From Mailhella massiliensis (GTDB lineage Bacteria; Desulfobacterota; Desulfovibrionia; Desulfovibrionales; Desulfovibrionaceae), in the NCBI RefSeq assembly GCF_900155525.1, contig NZ_LT706940.1, positions 55,689 through 119,688 on the forward strand: a stretch of DNA of 64,000 nucleotides, in the 5' to 3' direction. This document shows positions 33,810 through 41,146 of this stretch, piece after piece. The notes below the pieces were generated by a model that did not search any database, was not told the origin of the DNA, and saw only the letters and a program-made list of their open reading frames with translations. The position numbers were made by a program, and so were the translations under genes. Position 1 is the first letter of the stretch. Each line of letters starts with the position of its first letter.

Positions 33810-34339
33810 AAAAGGCACTTCTTTCTCTTCTCATCGTCGCGTTCTGCGCAACCTGCGCTGCTGCGGCTCCCATGCCCGGCGGGGACAGCAACCTTCCCGT
33901 GGACGTGACGGCCGACACCATGGTCTACAGCGCCGACAAGAACACCGTGGTCTTTCAGGGCAGGGTGGAAGCCGTGCGCGGCGAATTCAAAATGTGGTCG
34001 GAACTTCTGACGCTGTACCTCACGTCGAAAAACGACGCGGGCAAGGAGAAAAATTCCGCAGCGCCCGCCATGGAAGGGAGCGACCTCGACCGCATCGTGG
34101 CGGAAAAGAACGTGCGCTTCCAGAACGGAACGCAGACCGGCTCCGCACAGAAGGCCACCTACTATTCGGCAAAAAGCCTTCTCGTACTGGAAGGCAACCC
34201 CGTGCTGCATGACGGCGACAATTCCATCAAAGGCAATGTGATCCGCTACTACGTCAATGAAAACAGGAGCGTCGTGGAAGGCAGCCCCAGGCAGCGCGTC
34301 CATGCCGTATTCTCCTCCAACGACAAGAAGGGCAAGTAA
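33806..34339 (+). CDS. lptA: LPS transport periplasmic bridge protein LptA
   Basis: A 177-residue periplasmic protein with a signal peptide (cleavage near CAAAA, residue 20) and one OstA domain: PVDVTADTMVYSADKNTVVFQGRVEAVRGEFKMWSELLTLYL and later KATYYSAKSLLVLEGNPVLHDGDNSIKGNVIRYYVNENRSVVEG. It polymerises into the bridge that carries LPS across the periplasm. It starts within the end of lptC (ATGA) and its stop overlaps the lptB start by one base. Confidence 0.93.
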   Translation: MKKALLSLLIVAFCATCAAAAPMPGGDSNLPVDVTADTMVYSADKNTVVFQGRVEAVRGEFKMWSELLTLYLTSKNDAGKEKNSAAPAMEGSDLDRIVAEKNVRFQNGTQTGSAQKATYYSAKSLLVLEGNPVLHDGDNSIKGNVIRYYVNENRSVVEGSPRQRVHAVFSSNDKKGK

Positions 34340-35067
34340 TGAGTTCCACGCTTTCCGCCGAACACCTGTGCAAGCGCTACGGGCAGAAGGAAGTCGTCCA
34401 CGAAGTTTCCGTGTCCATGCGGCAGGGCGAAATCGTGGGTCTGCTCGGGCCCAACGGCGCGGGCAAGACCACGTCGTTCTACATGATCACCGGCATCATC
34501 AAACCCAGCGCGGGCAAGGTTCTTCTGGACGGGCAGGAAATAAGCACATGGCCTCTGTACCGCCGCGCCCGCGTGGGACTTTCCTACCTGCCGCAGGAAA
34601 GTTCCGTATTCCGCCGACTCACCGTGCGCCAGAACCTTCAGATCATTCTTGAGCATACCGGCCTCTCCCGTGCCCAGCAGAAAGAACGCGCCGATCAGCT
34701 CATGGAGGAATTCGGTCTCACCAGACTGGAAAAATCCTACGCCTCCTATCTTTCCGGCGGTGAACGCCGCCGCCTGGAAATAGCCCGCTGCCTCATCCGC
34801 GATCCGCTCTTCGTTCTGCTCGACGAACCCTTTGCCGGTATCGACCCCCTCGCCGTGGGCGATATTCAGGTGCTTATCCGGGGTCTCAAGGAACGCGGCA
34901 TAGGCGTGCTCATTTCCGACCACAACGTGAGGGAAACACTCTCCATCTGCGACAGAGCCTACCTTATGTTTCAGGGCAACATCATCCTTTCCGGCACTCC
35001 CGATGAAATCGTGAACAACGCCCGGGCCCGCGAGGTCTATCTCGGCGAAGACTTCCATCTGAGCTGA
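34339..35067 (+). CDS. lptB: LPS export ABC transporter ATPase LptB
   Basis: A 242-residue ABC ATPase: Walker A GPNGAGKTT, Q-loop LPQESSVFRRLTV (typical of LptB), signature YLSGGERRRLEIAR, Walker B FVLLDEPFAGIDP and switch His in ISDHNVRETL. With LptF and LptG (not in this window) it extracts LPS from the inner membrane. In many bacteria rpoN follows lptB; here a terminator follows instead. Confidence 0.96.
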   Translation: MSSTLSAEHLCKRYGQKEVVHEVSVSMRQGEIVGLLGPNGAGKTTSFYMITGIIKPSAGKVLLDGQEISTWPLYRRARVGLSYLPQESSVFRRLTVRQNLQIILEHTGLSRAQQKERADQLMEEFGLTRLEKSYASYLSGGERRRLEIARCLIRDPLFVLLDEPFAGIDPLAVGDIQVLIRGLKERGIGVLISDHNVRETLSICDRAYLMFQGNIILSGTPDEIVNNARAREVYLGEDFHLS

Positions 35068-35086
35068 AATATCCGCACTGCCTGCG

Positions 35087-35120
35087 AAAAAAGGCCCCTT
35101 CCTTCAGGAACGGGGCCTTT
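35087..35120. terminator. Terminator after lptB
   Basis: AAAAAAGGCCCC / GGGGCCTTTA stem with a 13-base loop, followed by a T-rich run; the stem also lies at the end of the convergent DUF721 gene. Confidence 0.8.
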
Positions 35121-35628
35121 ACTTTTTCTCTTTGTCGCCGTTGAACAGGCGCACATAGGCTTCATAACAGGCGGCCAGCGGCGAATCCGGGGGCAGCTTC
35201 AGCTGACCGAGGCGCGGAGGACGGGGCGGAGGCGGAAGACTCGGCGCCTCGGTGATGTCCACACGGCGCAGGGAATTTCTGCCCAGAAGAAGATGCAGCT
35301 CCACCTTGTGGAAGTACTCCTCATCCATGAAGGCGTTCACCCTTTCGAGAATTTCCGGCACGGCATAGGAAAGCTCCTGCATGGCGCAGGAATCGTCTCC
35401 ACCCACAAGCAGAATATTCCCCCTGTGCCCCAGAGGATGGGCGAGCGGCGCAAGTTCCGTGCCCATGACGATGTCCCAGTTCTGCCAGAGCGCGGTCAGC
35501 ATGTGATGACGGGCCTGCATGCCGTGGGAGGCAAGCCAGCCGTCCAGCCCGTCTCCGAGAAGGGTTGTCCTGCCGCTTCTGCGCGCAAGGTCGAAGCCTG
35601 CAAAGCGCCTGTGCTGTTTTTTCTCCAT
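35119..35628 (-). CDS. DUF721/DciA-like protein
   Basis: A 169-residue protein with the DUF721 pattern in its first two thirds: ALWQNWDIVMGTELAPLAHPLGHRGNILLVGGDDSCAMQELSYAVPEILERVNAF. DciA members load the replicative helicase in bacteria without DnaC; remote members may act elsewhere in RNA/DNA metabolism. The C-terminal third has a Pro-rich linker (PSLPPPPRPPRLGQ) and a short helix. The ATG at 35628 with AGGAAAAGG in front is preferred to longer upstream frames. Confidence 0.75.
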   Translation of the reverse strand: MEKKQHRRFAGFDLARRSGRTTLLGDGLDGWLASHGMQARHHMLTALWQNWDIVMGTELAPLAHPLGHRGNILLVGGDDSCAMQELSYAVPEILERVNAFMDEEYFHKVELHLLLGRNSLRRVDITEAPSLPPPPRPPRLGQLKLPPDSPLAACYEAYVRLFNGDKEKK

Positions 35629-35888
35629 GCCCTTTTCCTGCCGAAAGCATCCGCCGTTCTTCGCTCCGTCCGGCATAAGAAACCGGAGAACGCCGCATAC
35701 GAAAACGTCGTCCATGGGGCCCGTACTTTCTCTTTACGGCCTGCGGAGAGGAGATATTCTAGCGGATTTTCCCCATGACCGAAAGCCCCGCACAGAATGC
35801 GGGGCTTTCGGTCATGACAGATAAAAAAGGCCTCCCGGAACACGGAAAAGGCCGTATTCCGGGAGGCGGAGACAGGAACGTATGCAGA

Positions 35889-37433
35889 TCACTTTCCGAG
35901 TATGGCGGCCAGATCCTCTTCCGGCGTGGAAACGGGCCGTATGCCGAATTCCTTCACCAGAAATTCCAGCACGGCCGGAGAAACGAAGGCGGGCAGAGAC
36001 GGACCGAGGCGAATGTTCTTCACGCCGAGGTACAGCAGCGTGAGCAGAATGGCCACGGCCTTCTGTTCATACCAGGAAAGCACCAGCGTCAGCGGCAGAT
36101 CGTTCACGCCGCAGCCGAAGGCCCCGGCCAGAGCGAGAGCCACCTGAATGGCTCCGTAGGCGTCGTTGCACTGGCCCATATCCAGAAGCCGCGGAATACC
36201 GCCTATCTCGCCGATATTCAGGTCGTTGAAGCGGAATTTGCCGCAGGCCAGGGTAAGCACCACGGTATCGGCGGGAGCCTTCTTCACGAATTCCGTATAG
36301 TAGTTGCGGCCGGGCCTTGCCCCGTCGCATCCGCCCACAAGAAAGAAATGCCGTATGGCGCCGGACTTTACGGCTTCCACGATGGTTCCCGCATGAGAAA
36401 GCACGGCCTCGCTGCCGAAGCCCGTGGTCACGCTCCCGCCGCCGTTGATGCCGGGGAAGGTGACATTCTCGGCATAACCGCCGAGTTCCCGAGCCTTTTC
36501 AATGACGGGAGAAAAATCCTTCTCCCCGTCGATATGGCGCATCCCGGGGTACTGCACCACGCCGGTCGTGAACACCCTGTCGGCATAGCTTTCCTTCACG
36601 GGCATGATGCAGTTGGTGGTGAAGAGCACCGGTGCGGGCACGGAAGCGAACTCCTTCTGCTGGTTCTGCCATGCGGTGCCGAAATGCCCCTTGAAATGCG
36701 GGTACTTCTTAAGTTCAGGGTAGGCATGGGCGGGCAGCATCTCCCCGTGGGTATAGACGCTGACTCCCGTGCCTTCGGTCTGTGCCAGCAGGAGAGCCAG
36801 ATCGTGCAGGTCATGCCCGGTCACGATGATGAAGGGGCCCTTTTCCACCGTGCGCGACACAGTGACGGGAGAAGGCACGCCGTAGGTCCTGTTGGCCTTG
36901 TGCAGAAGTTCCATGCAGACGAGATTGATCCTGCCAGCCTCCATGACTGCGGCGAGGAGCTCTTCCTTCGTCGCTTCGGAAGCAATGAGGATCAGCCCCT
37001 TGTACAGAAAATCCGACACCTCATCGCTGGTCGAGCCGAGGGTGCGCGCATGGCCGGCATAGGCCGCTATACCCTTCAGGCCGAAAAGCAGCAGGGATTT
37101 CAGGCTTCGCTCATCCTCGCCGGCGTTCCACACGAGGCTGAGATCATACGCCTGCTTCGCACCGCTCTCCACACGCATCCGGCGCACCTTCTGCACCATG
37201 GCGGAAAGAGAAAGGTCGTCGAAATTCACATTGGTCAGCGTGCTGAACAGCGCGTTTTCCACAAGCTCGTCAAGTTCGGGCGTACGCACGGCCACGCGGG
37301 CCAGCGCCGCAAGTTCGCCCACCAGCACATCCTGAAGATGCGCCGTTTCCGGCTTCTTGCCGCACACGCCGCTTACGGTGCAGCCCGTGCCTTTCGCCGT
37401 CTGTTCGCACTGAAAACAAAACATTTCGCCCAT
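35889..37433 (-). CDS. hcp: Hybrid cluster protein (hydroxylamine reductase)
   Basis: A 514-residue protein with N-terminal Cys6-x2-Cys9-x8-Cys18-x5-Cys24 for the first Fe-S cluster and downstream ligands of the hybrid Fe-S-O cluster (VTGHDLHDL His, TTNCIMPV, GGCDGARPGRNYY, LACGKFRFND, GQCNDAYGAIQVA). Hcp reduces nitric oxide or hydroxylamine and protects against nitrosative stress in anaerobes. ATG 37433 is chosen because GGAGG sits six bases before it; ATG 37424 is an alternative. No hcr partner gene adjoins. A Crp/Fnr-type dyad lies 71-86 bases upstream. Confidence 0.95.
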   Translation of the reverse strand: MGEMFCFQCEQTAKGTGCTVSGVCGKKPETAHLQDVLVGELAALARVAVRTPELDELVENALFSTLTNVNFDDLSLSAMVQKVRRMRVESGAKQAYDLSLVWNAGEDERSLKSLLLFGLKGIAAYAGHARTLGSTSDEVSDFLYKGLILIASEATKEELLAAVMEAGRINLVCMELLHKANRTYGVPSPVTVSRTVEKGPFIIVTGHDLHDLALLLAQTEGTGVSVYTHGEMLPAHAYPELKKYPHFKGHFGTAWQNQQKEFASVPAPVLFTTNCIMPVKESYADRVFTTGVVQYPGMRHIDGEKDFSPVIEKARELGGYAENVTFPGINGGGSVTTGFGSEAVLSHAGTIVEAVKSGAIRHFFLVGGCDGARPGRNYYTEFVKKAPADTVVLTLACGKFRFNDLNIGEIGGIPRLLDMGQCNDAYGAIQVALALAGAFGCGVNDLPLTLVLSWYEQKAVAILLTLLYLGVKNIRLGPSLPAFVSPAVLEFLVKEFGIRPVSTPEEDLAAILGK

Positions 37434-37503
37434 GGCATCCTCCACGGTATCATCGAGAACAGTTTCTGAAGCTTCCACCCTAGGAAGCTTTACACGGAAA
37501 AAC

Positions 37504-37519
37504 TGTGTCCACGATCACA
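37504..37519 (-). promoter_or_regulatory. Crp/Fnr-family (HcpR-like) site upstream of hcp
   Basis: TGTGTCCACGATCACA: TGTG-N8-CACA dyad with the spacing of Crp/Fnr-family operators. In Desulfovibrio the regulator HcpR is known to control hcp through a TGTGA-like dyad, so this is a natural candidate. Confidence 0.5.
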
Positions 37520-37543
37520 TCATGCCATGGTTCGCCCCGCCCC

Positions 37544-38041
37544 TCAGCTATTTTTTCCTTCCTTCTCCTCCTGGTTCCAGGCCGTATAGGGCAGACGGGA
37601 AAGTTCCACATTGAGATAACGGGAAACCTTGCTCACTTCCTCCCCCAGCCACGGAGGTCGGGAAAACGCCTGATCTTCGGCATCCAGCTCGATTTCCGCC
37701 ACGATGAGTCCCCTGTTCGCCCCCAGAAACTCATCCACTTCCCACACGCTGCCCTCATACTCGAAGGTGTGGCGCAGCTTTTCAATGATTTCCCCGGGAG
37801 CAAGCCCGTCGAGAAGCGCCTGCGCCTCCTCCAGAGGGATATCATATTCAAATTCGCTGCGGGCAATGCCCTCGCCGCGGTATTTTATGGTAAGATACCC
37901 CTTCTCCCCGGCCACCCGCACGCGTACCGTTCTGTCCTGCGTGCGGGCGATGTAGCCCTGCCGGTACAGCACGCCGTCGCCGAGGCCGCGCCATCCGTCT
38001 CCCGTGACCAGAAACTTACGCTCTATTTCCTGCTGCTTCAT
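37544..38041 (-). CDS. CYTH-domain protein (tripolyphosphatase/adenylate cyclase class IV-like)
   Basis: A 165-residue CYTH tunnel-fold protein. The signature EIERKF opens the protein and charged strands alternate through the barrel (RVRVAGEKGYLTIKYRG, EFEYDIPLEEAQALLD, WEVDEFLGANRGLIVAEIELDAED). Such stand-alone CYTH proteins of this size usually hydrolyse inorganic tripolyphosphate. The ATG at 38041 follows GGAGG; longer upstream frames are not supported. Confidence 0.88.
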   Translation of the reverse strand: MKQQEIERKFLVTGDGWRGLGDGVLYRQGYIARTQDRTVRVRVAGEKGYLTIKYRGEGIARSEFEYDIPLEEAQALLDGLAPGEIIEKLRHTFEYEGSVWEVDEFLGANRGLIVAEIELDAEDQAFSRPPWLGEEVSKVSRYLNVELSRLPYTAWNQEEKEGKNS

Positions 38042-38136
38042 GGCACCTCCGAGGGCCTGCGCCCTTTCCTTCAGAGTGTGTCGGCGGCCTTTCGCGCCGG
38101 GTGCGGAATATTCCGCCATTTTTCTACTCATAGCCT

Positions 38137-38174
38137 AAAAAAAGCGGGGCGGAAAGCTGTGCTTTCCGCCCCGC
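38137..38174 (-). terminator. Terminator of rpsA
   Basis: 14-bp stem GCGGGGCGGAAAGC / GCTTTCCGCCCCGC with a 3-base loop, followed on the minus strand by seven T. Confidence 0.95.
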
Positions 38175-38196
38175 GTACATCAAAGAGAATCAGAAA

Positions 38197-39903
38197 CTAG
38201 TCGTTGAACTTCTGCTTGAGAAGGTCGCCCAGCGTCTGGCTGATGCTGTTGTCGCCGGAATGATAATCCTTGGGCTTGCGACGTTCTTCGTCGTCCTTGA
38301 TCTGCTTGATGGAGAGACCGAGGCGGCGTTCGTCGGCGGACACATGGATGATCTTGGCCTGCACGGTGTCGCCTTCCTTGTAGAGTTCGGAAGGAGACTT
38401 CACCTTCTTGCCGAGTTCGGTCACATGGATGAGGCCTTCGATGCCTTCTTCCACTTCCACGAACAGGCCGAAGTCGGTCACGTTGGTCACGGTGCCGGTG
38501 ATGATGTTGCCCACGGGATAGCGGGCGGGCACGCTGCTCCAAGGATCTTCGGTGAGCTGCTTCATGCCGAGGGTGAACTTTTCGTTCTCCTGATCCACGG
38601 TGAGCACCTTGGCCTGCACCACGTCGCCGACCTTGTAGAGTTCGCCGGGATGACGCAGCTTCTTGGTCCAAGAGATGTCGGACACATGGATGAGGCCGTC
38701 GATGCCGTCTTCAATACCGATGAACATGCCGAATTCGGTGATGTTCTTGATGACGCCTTCAATGACGGTGCCTTCGGGGAAGCGTTCGCCCACGAGTTCC
38801 CAGGGATTGGGCTTGACCTGCTTCATACCGAGGGAGATGCGCTTCTTTTCGCTGTCCACGCCGAGGATGACCACCTCGACCTCATCACCCTGATGCACCA
38901 TCTGGGAAGGATGACGCAGCTTGCGGGTCCAGGACATTTCGGAAATGTGCACAAGGCCTTCCACGCCGGGTTCGAGTTCCACGAACACGCCGTAGTCCAC
39001 AAGGTTGGTCACCTTGCCGGTGTGATGGGAGCCTTCGGGGAAGCGGGCGGTGATGTCCTGCCAGGGATCGGGCACGAGCTGCTTCAGGCCGAGAGAAACC
39101 TTCTGGTTTTCCTTGTCGAAGGAAAGAACCTTGAGTTCCAGTTCCTGGCCCAGGGAGACCATTTCGCGAGGATGGCGGATGCGCTTCCAGGACATGTCGG
39201 TGATGTGCAGCAGACCGTCGAGACCGCCGAGGTCGACGAACACGCCGTATTCGGTGATGTTCTTGGCCTTGCCCTTGACGATCTGGCCTTCGGCCAGGGT
39301 CTGGAGCAGAGCGCTGCGCTTGGTGTCGCGTTCTTCTTCAAGCAGCACGCGGCGGGAAACGATGACGTTGCTGCGGCGGCGGTTGATCTTGAGAACGCGG
39401 AATTCGTACTGCTGATTGACGAGGGCGTCCATGTCCGGAACAGGACGGAGGTCGACATGAGAACCGGGCAGGAAGGCTTCCACGCCGCCGAGATCGACGG
39501 TGTAGCCGCCCTTGATGCGGCGGGTGATGGTGCCGGTGATGACGCCGTTCTTTTCCAGAACTTCTTCAAGCTGATCAAACAGCTGCATACGCTTGGCCTT
39601 GTCGAACGAAAGGGTGATGGTACCGTCCATTTCGTTCTTGCGGGCAACGTACACATCGACGCGATCGCCGACCTTGACCGTTATATTGCCCTGAGCGTCC
39701 CGAAATTCTTCAGCGGGGATCTGGCCTTCGGACTTGAAGTTCACGTCCACAAGCACAGTGTCGTCGTCCACGCGCACGACTTCACCCTTGACGATGGAAC
39801 CTTCTTCAAGGTCGCCCATGTCGGGGTTGAGATAGTCTTCGAGCGCGCTCGCGAAGCTCATTTCGGAATCGATCTGGTTTTCCATGTTTTCGGCAGTTGC
39901 CAT
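38197..39903 (-). CDS. rpsA: 30S ribosomal protein S1
   Basis: A 568-residue protein with six S1 RNA-binding repeats of about 75-87 residues each (first at about 35-105; repeats marked by GxVxxxxxxGxFVxLxxGxxGLxHxS patterns such as VTNLVDYGVFVELEPGVEGLVHISEM). S1 brings mRNA to the 30S subunit. ATG 39903 has GGAGG in front. Closely similar repeats 3-6 make the DNA internally repetitive. Confidence 0.96.
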   Translation of the reverse strand: MATAENMENQIDSEMSFASALEDYLNPDMGDLEEGSIVKGEVVRVDDDTVLVDVNFKSEGQIPAEEFRDAQGNITVKVGDRVDVYVARKNEMDGTITLSFDKAKRMQLFDQLEEVLEKNGVITGTITRRIKGGYTVDLGGVEAFLPGSHVDLRPVPDMDALVNQQYEFRVLKINRRRSNVIVSRRVLLEEERDTKRSALLQTLAEGQIVKGKAKNITEYGVFVDLGGLDGLLHITDMSWKRIRHPREMVSLGQELELKVLSFDKENQKVSLGLKQLVPDPWQDITARFPEGSHHTGKVTNLVDYGVFVELEPGVEGLVHISEMSWTRKLRHPSQMVHQGDEVEVVILGVDSEKKRISLGMKQVKPNPWELVGERFPEGTVIEGVIKNITEFGMFIGIEDGIDGLIHVSDISWTKKLRHPGELYKVGDVVQAKVLTVDQENEKFTLGMKQLTEDPWSSVPARYPVGNIITGTVTNVTDFGLFVEVEEGIEGLIHVTELGKKVKSPSELYKEGDTVQAKIIHVSADERRLGLSIKQIKDDEERRKPKDYHSGDNSISQTLGDLLKQKFND

Positions 39904-40119
39904 ACGGATCCTCCAACCTAACAAACAGAATTCTGCCCTCATCGGGCAGGTCTCTCTACATAGCAGGAATGCCATGGATACACAAGTCGTTTCTTTCGCC
40001 TTTCCGGGAAAATGCCCTTTTTTCCGTATCCGTGCAATCTGGACGCAACAGAGGAAAACTTTTATGCTTCTTCGGCGCACGGCGCATGAAACGCGCTGCG
40101 AAAGGACCTTTCAACACCC

Positions 40120-41073
40120 ATGGAACACAGTAAAAATACAGGGACTCTCCTCGTCAGCAGGGCGGAAGCGGGGCAGAAGCTGCTCAACTTTCTTCAGCGC
40201 CGCATAAACGCCCCCTCAAGCGACTTCCACCGCTGGATACGCACCGGTCAGGTGCGCGTCAACGGAGGCCGGGCCAAGGCCTTCGACCGCCTGAACGAAG
40301 GCGATGCCGTGCGCGTGCCTCCCTTTGCGGAGCCTCTTCCCGCTGGAAGCGCGAAATCGGACATGCCCCACGCTCCTGAAGCGCCCCGGGGTGGGCGACT
40401 CGACATCGTGTTCGAAAACGAAGACGTGATCGTCATCGCCAAGCCAGCGGGGCTTCCCGTGCAGGGCGGCACCGGGCACAGCGACAGCATCGCCTCGCGC
40501 CTTGCCGGAGAACGCGCCCGCGCCGATTTCGTGCCCGCCCCCGTACACCGGCTGGACAAGGACACGTCGGGCCTGCTCGTGGCGGGCAAGACCTATGCCG
40601 CCGTGCGTCTTCTCACCGATGCCCTCGCCGGGCGCGGAGGAAAAGCGCCGCGCAAGGAATACCTGGCATGGACGGAGGGCGCATGGCCCTATGGCGAAAC
40701 GCGGGAACTCTCCGACTATCTGGCAAAGGATGAAAAGGCAAAACATATGCGCGCCGCCTCCCGGGGCGAGGCGGAGGCCAGAGAGGCCCGCTGCGTGGTC
40801 ACCCCTCTTGAAAAAAGGCGCATACACGGCCGTGAGCATACCCTTGTGCTGGTGCGCCTTCTTACGGGCAGGACCCATCAGATACGGGTACAGCTCGCCC
40901 TGCGCGGCCACCCCATCGCCGGGGACCCCTGGTATGGAGAATCCTCCCGCGAAGGACTGAAGCTGCATGCCTTCCGGCTGGAACTGCCTCTGCCCGGAGG
41001 AAGCAGCCGCAGCTTTGAACTCCTGCCCCCGTGGAAGGGGGAATGGAAGGTCTCCCTCCTGAAAAACAGGTAA
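40120..41073 (+). CDS. RluA-family 23S rRNA pseudouridine synthase
   Basis: A 317-residue protein with an S4 RNA-binding domain (about 15-75, FLQRRINAPSSDFHRWIRTGQVRVNGGRAKAF) and a pseudouridine synthase domain whose catalytic Asp is in HRLDKDTSGLLV; GRTHQIRVQLALRGHPIAGD is the other conserved block. The RluC/RluD branch modifies 23S rRNA; which uridine cannot be told. The start codon lies about 215 bases from the divergent rpsA start. Confidence 0.93.
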   Translation: MEHSKNTGTLLVSRAEAGQKLLNFLQRRINAPSSDFHRWIRTGQVRVNGGRAKAFDRLNEGDAVRVPPFAEPLPAGSAKSDMPHAPEAPRGGRLDIVFENEDVIVIAKPAGLPVQGGTGHSDSIASRLAGERARADFVPAPVHRLDKDTSGLLVAGKTYAAVRLLTDALAGRGGKAPRKEYLAWTEGAWPYGETRELSDYLAKDEKAKHMRAASRGEAEAREARCVVTPLEKRRIHGREHTLVLVRLLTGRTHQIRVQLALRGHPIAGDPWYGESSREGLKLHAFRLELPLPGGSSRSFELLPPWKGEWKVSLLKNR

Positions 41074-41146
41074 GACGACCGGGACCTCCTTCCGACGCTC
41101 CTTCTTTTTTCAAGGAAAAGCCCCTCTGTTCGTGCCGTCCGAACGC

